NCBI RefSeq assembly: GCF_044628455.1
Contig: NZ_JBIYZW010000001.1
Coordinates: forward strand, 1,798,001-1,862,000
Origin: Solirubrum sp044628455
GTDB lineage: Bacteria; Bacteroidota; Bacteroidia; Cytophagales; Hymenobacteraceae
Direction of reading: 5' to 3'
Length of the DNA: 64,000 nt
This document shows, one piece after another, positions 1-8,214 of the stretch. How positions within the stretch are numbered: the first letter of the stretch is position 1; every line of letters starts with the position of its first letter. The notes beneath the pieces were generated by a model. It worked only from the letters and a program-made list of their open reading frames with translations. It did no database searches and was not told where the DNA came from. Position numbers and translations under genes: made by a program.

Positions 1-1583
1 CCGGTGACGTGGAAGTCGGAGAAGGCCGCGTTCTGGTTCACGTAGATGCCGCCGGTCAGGTTGAAGCTCACGGCCGTGCCGGCCAGGCTCATCTGGTCCT
101 TGATTTCCTCCTTGAGCTGCTCGTCGGTGGTGTAGGCCGCGCAGCTGATGGCGCCGTGCTCCCGGGCCAGCTCGGCGGCCAGGCGGATGCTTTCGTGAGT
201 GTCCTTGGTTTTGATGGCCAGCATGATGGGGCCGAACAGTTCCTGGCTGAAGTGCTCCTTGTCGGTGGCGTCGAGCTCGTAGAACGAGGGCGAGCAGGTG
301 CGCGCGTTCTGGTACTGCGGGTTGTCGACCTTGCCGTGGGCCAGGGCATTGCGGTAGCCGCGCTGGCTGAGCTGCTCCACGCGCTGCTGGGTGGCCGGGT
401 TCTGGATGGCGCCCAGCACGTGCGGGGCCGCTTTGGGGTTGGTGGCCAGGCCCTGCACAGCGCCCACCAGCTTCTGCACCACTTCCTCGTAGGGCACCAG
501 CGCGTCGCCCACTTTCACGCCCTGCGCGGGAATGAAGAAGTTCTGCGGGGCGGTGCACATCTGGCCCGAGTACAGACTCACCGAAAACGCGAGGTTCTGG
601 GCCACCTTGTCGAGGTCGTCGCAGGAGTCAAGGATAACCGAGTTGACGCCGGTTTTTTCGGTGAACACCGTTTTGCCCTGGCTTTGCAGGCTCTCGATGT
701 AGTTGCCGAACTCGGTGCCGCCGGTGTAGTCGATCAGCTTCACGGCCGAGTGTTCGGCCAGCTCTTTGGTGATGAGGCGGTCATCGGCATCGACGCCCAG
801 CTGGCAGATGGTGGCGGGCAGGCCGTGGGCCAGCAGCACCTTTTGCACCTCGGCCACCACAATGGCAATGGGCAGAATGGCCTTGGGATGAGGCTTCACG
901 ATGACGGGGTTGCCCGTCACGAGCGAGGCAAACATGCCGGGCACCGTGTTCCAGGTGGGGAACGTGGCGCAGCCGATGACCAGGGCCACGCCCTTGGGCA
1001 CCGCGCGCCAGGATTTGTTGAGGCTGATGGTGTACTTGCCCATGGGCTTGTCCCAGCGGATTTCCTCGGGGAAGCGCGTCTGCTCCTCGTAGCCGGCGGC
1101 TACGGCCTCCAGGGCGCGGTCGGCGGCGTGCGGGCCCGAGGCCTGGAACGACATCAGGTAGGCCTGCCCGGTGGTGTGCATGGTGGCGTGGGCAATTTCA
1201 AAGAAGCGCGTCTTCATGCCTTCCAGCGCCTCGATGAGGATGGCAGCGCGGTCGGCGGGCTTGAGCTTGCGCCAGGGGCCGAAGGCTTCCTGAGCGTTGC
1301 GCACCAGCGTTTCGGGCGCGTAAAACGGGTAGGTGATGCCCAGCGGCTGCTGCTCGTAGGGCGAGTCTTCCTGGCCGGCCCAGCCCTGCGGCTCGCCCTG
1401 CTGCAGCTCCGCGAACTGCTGGCCGCGGCGGGCTTCGTAGGCGGCGCGGCCCTGGGCGTCGGCATCGGCGCCGTACACGTCGGGCTGGGGGTTTTCGGGG
1501 TAGTGGGCGAAGAACGTGCGGCCGTGCAGGGCTTGTACCGCCTGTTCCAGAGTAGCCTGGTGCTTGCGAGTGGTGTCGGTCAT
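1..1583 (-). CDS. paaN: Phenylacetic acid degradation protein PaaN (aldehyde dehydrogenase family), 3' end cut by window
   Basis: NAD(P)-dependent aldehyde dehydrogenase of the PaaN family, linked to the ring-opened aldehyde step of aerobic phenylacetate breakdown. About 527 residues are visible, starting MTDTTRKHQATLEQ at 1583; only the last few dozen residues seem to lie outside the window. The family signature is clear: a MHTTGQ..MSFQASGPHAADRALEAV block, KPMGKYTISLNK, IVKPHPKAILPIAIVVAEVQ and the catalytic cysteine in SGQMCTAPQN (DNA near 560-580). No fused MaoC-type hydratase domain is seen, unlike PaaZ. No other paa gene is in the window, so the pathway context is unknown. It is transcribed divergently from the protease at 1709. 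Confidence 0.88.
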   Translation of the reverse strand, partial: MTDTTRKHQATLEQAVQALHGRTFFAHYPENPQPDVYGADADAQGRAAYEARRGQQFAELQQGEPQGWAGQEDSPYEQQPLGITYPFYAPETLVRNAQEAFGPWRKLKPADRAAILIEALEGMKTRFFEIAHATMHTTGQAYLMSFQASGPHAADRALEAVAAGYEEQTRFPEEIRWDKPMGKYTISLNKSWRAVPKGVALVIGCATFPTWNTVPGMFASLVTGNPVIVKPHPKAILPIAIVVAEVQKVLLAHGLPATICQLGVDADDRLITKELAEHSAVKLIDYTGGTEFGNYIESLQSQGKTVFTEKTGVNSVILDSCDDLDKVAQNLAFSVSLYSGQMCTAPQNFFIPAQGVKVGDALVPYEEVVQKLVGAVQGLATNPKAAPHVLGAIQNPATQQRVEQLSQRGYRNALAHGKVDNPQYQNARTCSPSFYELDATDKEHFSQELFGPIMLAIKTKDTHESIRLAAELAREHGAISCAAYTTDEQLKEEIKDQMSLAGTAVSFNLTGGIYVNQNAAFSDFHVT

Positions 1584-1590
1584 ACCGCGG

Positions 1591-1618
1591 ATTGGGAAAT
1601 GGGGAGTTTGGGAAGCTA
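1591..1618. repeat. Short heptamer-word repeat upstream of paaN (weak)
   Basis: Four degenerate heptamers in a row: ATTGGGA, AATGGGG, AGTTTGG, GAAGCTA. They lie just outside the paaN start codon. There is only one arm and the match is loose, so this is the weakest member of the short-word class described at 29305, 37264, 42181, 43490 and 62203. Confidence 0.4.
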
Positions 1619-1708
1619 AGTTGGTCGAAAAAGATGCCGCGTGGCAGCGGCCGGGCGGCTAAATTTACGTAGTTAGCGCACACCGGCCTCACTCCACCGT
1701 TTGTCCCG

Positions 1709-4513
1709 ATGAAACAGCTTCTACTCGTGTTAGTTGCCGCCTGCGGCTGGTTGTATTCGGCCGCCCCGGCCCAGGCCCAAACCCCGGCCACGACCCTGGC
1801 CGAGGTGTTGCCCGGCCGGGCCGTGGTCAAGTTGCGCCCGGGCGCCCGGGTGGGCCAGCTGGCGGCCGCGCTGCAGCAGCTGCAGGCCGGCCCGCTGCAG
1901 CAGAAATTTCCGCGGGCGCTGGCCCCTTCGCCCAAGAAACCCGGCAGCGTGGAGCTGCGCACCATCTACCAGTTTCAGTACCCGCCCGCCCTGGCCTTTG
2001 GCAAGGTGCGCCAGCTGCTGACGGCCACCGGCGCGGTGGAATACGTGGAGCCGCTCTACAGCCGGCCGCCGCTTTACCAGCCCAACGACCCCTTCGCCGA
2101 CTCGACCCGCGCCACCGGCGTGCAGTACTACCTGAAAAACGTGCGCGCCTATGGCGGCTGGGACCGAAGCCAGGGCGACAGCAGCGTGGTCATCGGCATC
2201 ACCGACACCGGCACGCGCTTTACGCACCAGGATTTGCGCGGCCAGGACAAGCGTAACTACGCCGACCCCGTGAACGGCCTCGACGACGACGGCGACGGGT
2301 TCGTGGACAACTTTCGCGGCTGGGATGCGGCCGACAACGACAACGACCCCTCCACGGCTACCGGCGGCGCCAACGGCCACGGCGTGCTGGTGGCCGGCGT
2401 GGCCGCCGCCCGCGCCGACAACGGCCGCGGCATTGCCGGCGTGGGCTTCAAGTGCCGCTACCTGCCCATCAAGATCTACGCCACCACCCCCGCGGGCACG
2501 TTTGCCGGCTACGAGGGCATCGTGTACGGCGCCGACCACGGTTGCAAGGTGATTGTGGCCGCCTGGGGCGGCGTGGGTGGCAAGTCGCGCTTCGAGCAGG
2601 ACGCCATCAGCTACGCGGCCATCAACCGCGACGCGGTGGTGGTGGCCGCCGCCGGCAATACCAACGCCGAGCTGGATTTCTACCCCGCTTCCTACGAGCA
2701 CGTGGTATCGGTGGCGGCCTTGGAGCGCACCGACGTGAAAGGCTCGACCAACACCTACAGCTACCACGTCGACCTATCGGCTCCCGGCCAGCAGATTCTG
2801 ACCACCGTGTACACCCACGACTCGTCGTACGTGGCCGTGGGCGGCTCGTCGTTTGCCGCGCCCATCGTGGCCGGGGCGGCCGGGCTGGTGCGCAGCCGCT
2901 ACCCGCAGCTGTCGGCCGCGCAGGTGGCGGCTCTGCTGCGCCGCACCACCGACAACATCTACGGCATTCCCGGCAACGCCGCCTACCTGGGCCGCCTTGG
3001 CACGGGCCGGCTCAACATCAAGCGGGCCCTGGCCGAGGCCACTACGGCCCAAGCCGTGCAGGTAAGTCACCGCCTGAGCCAGCCCTACCTGCTCGATACG
3101 GCCCGGCTCACCTTGTCGGTACGCAACCTGCTGCAGCCGCTGCCGGGCCTCACGCTCACCGTTACCTCGCTCACGCCCCAGCTGCTGGTAACCGGCGGCA
3201 GCCCCGCCGCGGTGGGCAACCTGGGCCTGGCCGATACCGCGCAGGCCGTGGTGGCGCTGTCCCTGGCGCCCAATACCGCCCCCAACACCCGGGCGGTGCT
3301 GCGCTGCCGCTTCAGCGCCCCCGGCGGCTTTCAGGACGACCACTACATCACCCTGGCGCTGAACCCCGACTACGTGGTGCTCACCGCCAGCGACCTGCAC
3401 CTGACCGTGACCAGCCGCGGCAACCTGGGCTACGAGGGCCTCGACTCCGAAATCGGGGCCAGCATCACCTACCGCAACTCCCCGCCCCTGCTCAGCGAAG
3501 GGGGCCTGCTGGTGGCCACCGGGCCTACCCGCGTGGCCGACCGCCTGCGCAGCCTGCCGGCCGTGGGCTCCGACCAGGACTTTTTCCGCCAGCAGCCCAT
3601 CCGCCTGCTGCCCGCGGTGGGGGCCGATCAGCAGGCGCGGGGCGTGTTTCAGGACTCGCTGCCCAGCCAGAGCGCCGGCCGGGGCATTGGGGCGCGCGTG
3701 CGGCAGCGGGCGCTGGCCTGGGCCGCCCCCGCCGACCGTGAATATGCCGTGGTGGAATACACCCTGCTCAACCTGGCGGCCGACACCCTGCGGCCGCTGC
3801 ACGCGGGCTTGTTTATGGATTGGGACGTGCCCGATGCCGGCCGCAACGTGGCCGCCTGGGACTCGGCGCGGGCGCTGGGCTACGTGCGCGACGTGCTGCG
3901 CGCCAACCTTTTTGCCGGCGTAAAGCTGCTGCAGCCGGCCACTGCTCCGGCCCTGGCGCCCAGCTACTATGCCCTCGACAACGCCGCCCCGGTTACCGCC
4001 CCGGTAGCGCTGCGGGACGGCTTTTCCACCGCCGAAAAATTCCGCACCCTCAGTTCGGGCACCACCACGCGCAGTGCCGGTGGAGTGGCCGGCACCGACG
4101 TATCGCACGTAGTAGGCGCCGTGCTGCCCGCCCTGGCCCCCGGCGACTCGGTAACGGTGGCGTTTGCCGTGCTGGCTGCTCCCTCGCTGGCGCAATTGCA
4201 GGCCGCCGCCGATGCCGCCCAGATTCGCTACGGCCAGTGGGTGCTGCCGGCCCGCGCAGCCGCCCGCACCAACAACTGGCAGGTGTATCCCAACCCCACC
4301 ACGGGCCAGCTGCAGGTAGCGGTGCCGGCCGGGGTGCGCCCCCAGGAAGTGGAACTGCTGGACCTGACCGGCCGCCGCGTTGCCCGGTGGCCCTGGCCCG
4401 CGGGGCAGCCTACGGCGACGCTTCAGGTGCCGGCCGGCAGCGCGGGGCTTTACCTGTTGCGCCTGCACCACAGCGCGGGCCAGCTCACCCGCAAGGTGCA
4501 GGTGCAGCCCTAG
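1709..4513 (+). CDS. Secreted subtilisin-like (S8) serine protease with T9SS C-terminal sorting domain
   Basis: 934 residues. Signal peptide at residues 1-24 (MKQLLLVLVAACGW...AQAQ). A propeptide-like segment with a proteolysis motif (VVKLRPGARVGQL...VEYVEP) is followed by the peptidase domain with the full catalytic triad: Asp166 in GITDTGTRF, His224 in NGHGVLVAG and Ser381 in GGSSFAAPIVAG. About 400 residues of beta-rich sequence of unknown type follow. Residues 857-934 (WQVYPNP...GLYLLRLHHS...KVQVQP) form a type A T9SS sorting domain, so the protein should be exported by Sec, moved across the outer membrane by T9SS and released or surface-anchored. The stop codon overlaps the stop of the convergent umuC by four bases (CTAG). 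Confidence 0.93.
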   Translation: MKQLLLVLVAACGWLYSAAPAQAQTPATTLAEVLPGRAVVKLRPGARVGQLAAALQQLQAGPLQQKFPRALAPSPKKPGSVELRTIYQFQYPPALAFGKVRQLLTATGAVEYVEPLYSRPPLYQPNDPFADSTRATGVQYYLKNVRAYGGWDRSQGDSSVVIGITDTGTRFTHQDLRGQDKRNYADPVNGLDDDGDGFVDNFRGWDAADNDNDPSTATGGANGHGVLVAGVAAARADNGRGIAGVGFKCRYLPIKIYATTPAGTFAGYEGIVYGADHGCKVIVAAWGGVGGKSRFEQDAISYAAINRDAVVVAAAGNTNAELDFYPASYEHVVSVAALERTDVKGSTNTYSYHVDLSAPGQQILTTVYTHDSSYVAVGGSSFAAPIVAGAAGLVRSRYPQLSAAQVAALLRRTTDNIYGIPGNAAYLGRLGTGRLNIKRALAEATTAQAVQVSHRLSQPYLLDTARLTLSVRNLLQPLPGLTLTVTSLTPQLLVTGGSPAAVGNLGLADTAQAVVALSLAPNTAPNTRAVLRCRFSAPGGFQDDHYITLALNPDYVVLTASDLHLTVTSRGNLGYEGLDSEIGASITYRNSPPLLSEGGLLVATGPTRVADRLRSLPAVGSDQDFFRQQPIRLLPAVGADQQARGVFQDSLPSQSAGRGIGARVRQRALAWAAPADREYAVVEYTLLNLAADTLRPLHAGLFMDWDVPDAGRNVAAWDSARALGYVRDVLRANLFAGVKLLQPATAPALAPSYYALDNAAPVTAPVALRDGFSTAEKFRTLSSGTTTRSAGGVAGTDVSHVVGAVLPALAPGDSVTVAFAVLAAPSLAQLQAAADAAQIRYGQWVLPARAAARTNNWQVYPNPTTGQLQVAVPAGVRPQEVELLDLTGRRVARWPWPAGQPTATLQVPAGSAGLYLLRLHHSAGQLTRKVQVQP

Positions 4514-5808
4514 CAATGCAGCTGCCAGAGCTCGTCCCAGTTGGTGGTGTAGGCCGCCGACCGCCGCGCGCACCGGCCCGCCCAGGCCACCGGGCGGGTG
4601 CCCGCAGCAGCGTAGCGCACTGCGCCGCGCCCGTAGCGCGCATTCAGCGCATCTATTTTTTGCATCAGCGCCCGGGTTTGGCTCAACTGCTCGGCCGACT
4701 GCGCAAACAGGCCCAGTTGCGGCTGGTCGGCAGGTTCCAGCCCGCTCAGCACGATGCCGGCCCGGTGGTAGGCTGTACCGGGCTGGATTAACGCCCGCAG
4801 CCGCTCCAGCGCGTGGCGTACCAGCTCCCCGGTGTCGTCGGTAGCGGTGGGCAGGGCGGCCACGGCTGTCCAGGTGCGCGCCGCCTTGGAGCTGCCAGAC
4901 GCAGCCTGACCCAGCAACACCGTAAGTACCTGGGCAGCTAGGCCGTGGCGGCGGAGCTTGGCGGCGGCCCGCTCGGCAAAGCTGGCCACGGCTTCGGCCA
5001 GCAGCACCGCGTCGTGCACGGGCTGGCCAAACGAGCGGGTGTGGGCCACGCTGCTCCGGGAACTGGCGGGCAGTGGCTCGTCGGCCAGGGCGCTGGGGTC
5101 GAAATCGAGGCAGGGCCGCCCGTGCAGCTCCTGCCAGAGCCGGGTCCCCACCACGCCGCCCAGGTGGCGCCGTACCCAGGCTTCGGGGCGGGCGGCCAGG
5201 TCGGCGGCGGTGTGCAAGCCGGCTTCCTGCAGCCGCCGCCCGTAGCGCCGGCCAATGCCCCACACGTCGCCAATGGGCGTTTCGGCCAGGGCGACCCGGC
5301 ATTGCGCGGGCGTTTCGAGCACCCGCACGCGCTGTTCCGGCGGCTGCCGGCGCGCCAGGCGGTTGGCCAGCTTGGCCAGGGTTTTGGTGGGGGCCACGCC
5401 CACGGCCGTGGGAATGCCCACATGCCCGAGCACAGTTTGCCGGATGCGCTGCCCGAATGCGGCGAGCTGCCGCTCGGGTAGCCCGGCCAGGTTCAGAAAC
5501 GACTCATCAATGGAGTACACCTCCACCTCGGGCACCAGGTCGCCGAGCACGCGCATGACCCGCCGCGACATGTCGCCGTAGAGCGCGTAGTTGCTGGAAA
5601 ACACCTGCACGCCGTGCTCCCGCAGGCGGGGGCGCGCCAGGTGATAGGCCTCGCCCATGACAAAACCCAGGGCTTTGGCTTCGTCGGAGCGCGAAATCAG
5701 GCAGCCGTCGTTGTTGCTGAGCACCACCACCGGCTGGCCTTCGAGCCGGGGCTGAAAAACCCGCTCGCAGCTCACGTAGAAGTTGTTGCAGTCGACCAGG
5801 GCAATCAT
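4510..5808 (-). CDS. umuC: Y-family DNA polymerase V catalytic subunit UmuC
   Basis: 432 residues from the ATG at 5808 (MIALVDCNNFYVSCERVFQP). Error-prone translesion polymerase that works with processed UmuD. The catalytic acidic residues are visible: Asp6 in the first motif and Asp101-Glu102 in VYSIDESF. The steric-gate region CNNFY is intact, and so are the thumb helix-hairpin-helix (PIGDVWGIGRRYGRRLQEAG) and a little-finger domain. The frame stays open upstream to 5988, but that stretch lies inside umuD, and the ATG at 5808 overlaps the umuD stop as ATGA, a standard translational-coupling junction. Confidence 0.95.
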   Translation of the reverse strand: MIALVDCNNFYVSCERVFQPRLEGQPVVVLSNNDGCLISRSDEAKALGFVMGEAYHLARPRLREHGVQVFSSNYALYGDMSRRVMRVLGDLVPEVEVYSIDESFLNLAGLPERQLAAFGQRIRQTVLGHVGIPTAVGVAPTKTLAKLANRLARRQPPEQRVRVLETPAQCRVALAETPIGDVWGIGRRYGRRLQEAGLHTAADLAARPEAWVRRHLGGVVGTRLWQELHGRPCLDFDPSALADEPLPASSRSSVAHTRSFGQPVHDAVLLAEAVASFAERAAAKLRRHGLAAQVLTVLLGQAASGSSKAARTWTAVAALPTATDDTGELVRHALERLRALIQPGTAYHRAGIVLSGLEPADQPQLGLFAQSAEQLSQTRALMQKIDALNARYGRGAVRYAAAGTRPVAWAGRCARRSAAYTTNWDELWQLHC

Positions 5809-6287
5809 GAGCGCGGAGCCGCCCGCCGCCGGGCGGCCCCCGTGGAAGCGGACTTGCTGGGCTGGAAGGCGTGAATGACGTGGGTGACTACGCCCCAGAC
5901 CTGCAGGCCGCCCTCGTTTACGGCTATGGGCGCGTACCGCTCGTTGGCCGCGTCGAGCCAGGGGCGGCCGTTGCGGTAGCGCAGGCACTTGATGGTTTGC
6001 TCGCCCTCTACCAAAGCCACCACAATGCTGCCCTCGGTGGCGCGCAGAGAGCGGTCGACGGCCACGATGTCGCCCGAGCGGATGCCCACGCCCACCATGG
6101 AGTCGCCGCTGACGCGGGCCAGGAAAGTGGCCGCTGGGTGGGCAAAGAGCAGCTCATACAGATTCAGCGGCTCGTCGAGGTAGTCGTCGGCCGGCGAAGG
6201 AAACCCGGCCGGAATGGGGCAGGCAAACAAGGGCAGCGTGTAGCCCGCCCAATCGGTTGCTACGGAAAACGGCGTCAGGGAAGTCAT
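5805..6287 (-). CDS. umuD: UmuD-type S24 peptidase, DNA polymerase V subunit
   Basis: 160 residues. LexA/UmuD-like self-cleaving accessory subunit. The predicted cleavage site is Ala27-Gly28 in IPAGFPSPADDY, matching the Cys-Gly site of Escherichia coli UmuD. The catalytic dyad is Ser63 (SGDSM) and Lys100 (EGEQTIKCL). The C-terminus ends in a basic Ala/Arg/Ser tail beyond the usual family end (VVTHVIHAF). It is the first gene of a two-gene umuDC operon with a 4-base overlap. No lexA gene is in the window, and no established LexA box could be recognised upstream. Confidence 0.94.
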   Translation of the reverse strand: MTSLTPFSVATDWAGYTLPLFACPIPAGFPSPADDYLDEPLNLYELLFAHPAATFLARVSGDSMVGVGIRSGDIVAVDRSLRATEGSIVVALVEGEQTIKCLRYRNGRPWLDAANERYAPIAVNEGGLQVWGVVTHVIHAFQPSKSASTGAARRRAAPRS

Positions 6288-6394
6288 ACAGTCGGCCCCC
6301 GGCGGCTAACAGCCGGAAGGCGCTGCTATTTACTAATTAATTTAGCATATCGTTGCTGCCGGGCCCTGGTACTTAGCGGAGTCGCTGGCACGAA

Positions 6395-6408
6395 ACTTAT
6401 TGATAAGT
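6395..6408. promoter_or_regulatory. Short inverted repeat upstream of umuD (candidate operator)
   Basis: ACTTAT-TG-ATAAGT is a perfect 6-bp inverted repeat with a 2-bp centre in the AT-rich region between umuD and the divergent small gene. A second AT-rich, partly symmetrical stretch (TGCTA...TAGCA) lies nearer umuD at about 6324-6347. Either could bind an SOS repressor, but the damage-response operator of this group is not known to me, so this is only a candidate. Confidence 0.3.
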
Positions 6409-6505
6409 CGAATGTTTATTAAATACATCCAATTTAAAGCGCAGCTATCGGAAATTTTTCTGCGTTTTTTCCTAACCAACTTTTTTAGTTTATCCGGAAT
6501 ATCCG

Positions 6506-6513
6506 TATTTTTG
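6506..6513 (+). promoter_or_regulatory. TATTTTTG, a match to the Bacteroidota -7 element TAnnTTTG
   Basis: A perfect TAnnTTTG match ending only three bases before the ATG at 6517. If it is used, transcription would begin at or just after that ATG. The mRNA would then be nearly leaderless, or translation would start downstream, for instance at the in-frame GTG at 6547. Confidence 0.4.
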
Positions 6514-6516
6514 GAT

Positions 6517-6774
6517 ATGCGCAGAACTTCAAAGACCAAGCTTCCCGTGTCCCTTCCCGTTCAGCAATACGCGCGGTGCGTGGACGCCGCCCGCCGCCCC
6601 GCCGACCACATCGGCGACTGGCCCGAGCGCGGCCAGGTGTACCCCATCGAGTACAAGCGCAACGCCCGCACGGGCGAACCGCAGGTACACGTACTCGGCT
6701 TTTACGCCGAGCGCCCCTACGGCGCCTTCGCCACCCGGCGCTTCGAGCCGGTGGCCGAGGTGTGGCTCAATTAG
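6517..6774 (+). CDS. Small hypothetical protein (85 aa)
   Basis: 85 residues starting MRRTSKTKLPVSLPVQQYARCV. The family was not recognised. It is soluble and basic, with no signal peptide or membrane segment; the C-terminal half (GQVYPIEYKRNARTGEPQVHVLGFY) reads like a small beta-rich domain. The frame is open further upstream to about 6400, but that part is AT-rich with non-coding composition, so the ATG at 6517 was chosen; a GTG at 6547 is an alternative. A strong terminator follows at 6798, which supports a real, single-gene transcript. Confidence 0.65.
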   Translation: MRRTSKTKLPVSLPVQQYARCVDAARRPADHIGDWPERGQVYPIEYKRNARTGEPQVHVLGFYAERPYGAFATRRFEPVAEVWLN

Positions 6775-6797
6775 TTAGCACCTTCTTGTTCGACTCT

Positions 6798-6825
6798 CGG
6801 CCGCCCCAGGGCGGCCGTTTTTTTT
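6798..6825 (+). terminator. Rho-independent terminator
   Basis: Stem CGGCCGCCC / GGGCGGCCG with a 2-base loop, followed by eight T residues. It ends the small gene at 6517-6774. Confidence 0.9.
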
Positions 6826-6906
6826 GCCCGCCCCGGTTCTGCCGGCTTTCGGCCGGGTTTCCGGCTCGCTCAGGCCATGCCCCGGCTCGGGCGCCCTTGC
6901 CCCGGC

Positions 6907-7443
6907 TTAGGGTTTCGGGGGCTGGGGCCGCCGCCGGAGCCGGCTGGTGCCCAGCATCAGCACCAGGGGTAAAATCAGCCATTGCAGCTCGCTGAGCAGC
7001 GTCGCCAGCCCGCGCAGGGAGAAAAAGCCGGCCCCCACGGGCGACACCCGCACCGGCCGCCAGGGCAGAAAATACCGCTCATTGCTCAGCGGCGCCAGCA
7101 GCGCTACCCCCAGCCCGCCGTTGGTGAGCATATCCAGCAGCGGGTGCGTGGCCGTGGCGAAGGCCAGCCAGGCGGCCGGCTGCCAGCGCGGGCGCCCCGG
7201 CAGCGGCTGGGCCAGCCCGGCCACCACCAGGCCCACCACGGCGGCAAACGCCAGGGAATGCGTGATGCCCCGGTGCCCCCACAAACTGGCGTAGGGAATA
7301 CCCAGGCGGAAGGTAATGGCATCGAAATCGGGCAGCACGGCGCAGAGGACGGTGAGCCACCAGAAGCGGGCCGGAACCCGGTCGAGCGGCAGCAGCCGGG
7401 CCAGCCCGACGGCAACGGCAGCGTGGGTGAAGACGGTAGGCAT
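6907..7443 (-). CDS. YdjM-like membrane protein (metal-dependent hydrolase family, DUF457)
   Basis: 178 residues from the ATG at 7443 (MPTVFTHAAVAVGLARLL). Integral membrane protein with about four hydrophobic segments. It carries the family pattern of His and Asp residues: an N-terminal THAAVAVG, LPDFDAI, WGHRGITHSLAFA and ATATHPLLDMLTNGG. In the family these are proposed metal ligands, but the reaction is not established. A longer reading from 7503 would overlap the divergent gene at 7502 and adds no conserved sequence, so the shorter start was preferred. Confidence 0.8.
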   Translation of the reverse strand: MPTVFTHAAVAVGLARLLPLDRVPARFWWLTVLCAVLPDFDAITFRLGIPYASLWGHRGITHSLAFAAVVGLVVAGLAQPLPGRPRWQPAAWLAFATATHPLLDMLTNGGLGVALLAPLSNERYFLPWRPVRVSPVGAGFFSLRGLATLLSELQWLILPLVLMLGTSRLRRRPQPPKP

Positions 7444-7470
7444 AGGCTCGGCAAGTACGCCCCGGCCGCG

Positions 7471-7478
7471 TACATTTG
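7471..7478 (+). promoter_or_regulatory. Probable promoter -7 element (TACATTTG)
   Basis: Perfect TAnnTTTG match 23 bases upstream of the start codon at 7502, in the 58-bp gap between two divergent genes. No clear TTTG was seen at the usual -33 spacing. Confidence 0.5.
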
Positions 7479-7501
7479 CCAGCCCTTCAACCGCCCGCTC
7501 C

Positions 7502-7915
7502 ATGTCAGCCCCCGCGCCCGAGCCTACTTACACCATTCCGGCTTCGTACCGGCGCATGGAAAACCTGCACATCGTGTTCTGGCTGCTCAAGGACGTGAGC
7601 TGGTGCATGGTGTGGAAGCCCCTGGGCATGGCCATGGTGGTGCCCACGCTCTGCATTGCCCTCGTCATTGCCTGGCGCACCCGGCACCTGGCCTCCGAGC
7701 TGGCCCACAACCTGGCTATCGTGCTCTGGATTACGGCCAACTCCTACTGGATGACCAGCGAGTTTTTTGGCTTCGACACGGTGCAGTTTGGTCACGGCAT
7801 CACCGGCAAGCATTTGTCGCTGCTGCCATTCGTGGCCGGGCTGGTGGTGCTGGCCTACTACTACCTGGTGCAGAAGCCCCGCGAAACCGCCGCCGGGCAG
7901 GTGGCTACGCTGTAA
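7502..7915 (+). CDS. Small four-helix membrane protein, hypothetical
   Basis: 137 residues, MSAPAPEPTYTIPASYRRMENLHIV. About four transmembrane segments: near WLLKDVSWCMVW, MVVPTLCIALVIAW, LAIVLWITANSYWM and LSLLPFVAGLVVLAYYYLV. No enzymatic motif is visible; the WxTANxYWMxxEF pattern with nearby histidines may be functional. The frame is open upstream, but that part overlaps the divergent YdjM-like gene. The gene ends at a strong bidirectional hairpin. Confidence 0.75.
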   Translation: MSAPAPEPTYTIPASYRRMENLHIVFWLLKDVSWCMVWKPLGMAMVVPTLCIALVIAWRTRHLASELAHNLAIVLWITANSYWMTSEFFGFDTVQFGHGITGKHLSLLPFVAGLVVLAYYYLVQKPRETAAGQVATL

Positions 7916-7918
7916 AAG

Positions 7919-7977
7919 CCCGCGCCCCGGCTTCGGCCGCGCTACTACTGGTAGTGCGGCCAAAGCCGGGGCGCGGG
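7919..7977. terminator. Strong bidirectional hairpin between convergent genes
   Basis: Arms of 22 bases (7919-7940 and 7956-7977) differ at one position. The 15-base loop is itself a small hairpin (ACTAC-TG-GTAGT). It lies between the convergent genes ending at 7915 and 7987 and can serve both. There is no long T tract on either side. Confidence 0.7.
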
Positions 7978-7986
7978 GCTGCGGGC

Positions 7987-8214
7987 TTAGCCTTTGGAGT
8001 CGGCCGAGCCAGCGGCGGACTGGTCGCCGCCTTCCATGCCGTTGGTCTGGTCACTGTCGCCGTAGCCGCCGCGCTGCCCGGCCCCGTCGCCCATGTGGCC
8101 CTGGGTACTGATGGGCGGAGTGCCGGGTGCTGTTTTCGGATTGGCGGGCGCGGTGGGCTGCTGATTGGCCGATTCGGCTTCGTTGGGGGCGCTGGTGGGT
8201 TGGTCGGGCGTCAT
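7987..8214 (-). CDS. Small hydrophilic low-complexity protein, hypothetical
   Basis: 75 residues from the ATG at 8214 (MTPDQPTSAPNEAESANQQP). Rich in Ala, Pro, Gly, Asn, Gln and Asp, with no hydrophobic core, so probably intrinsically disordered. No family was recognised. The frame continues upstream to 8259 without better support. Coding status rests on the open frame, the compact gene arrangement and the hairpin at its 3' side. Confidence 0.5.
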   Translation of the reverse strand: MTPDQPTSAPNEAESANQQPTAPANPKTAPGTPPISTQGHMGDGAGQRGGYGDSDQTNGMEGGDQSAAGSADSKG

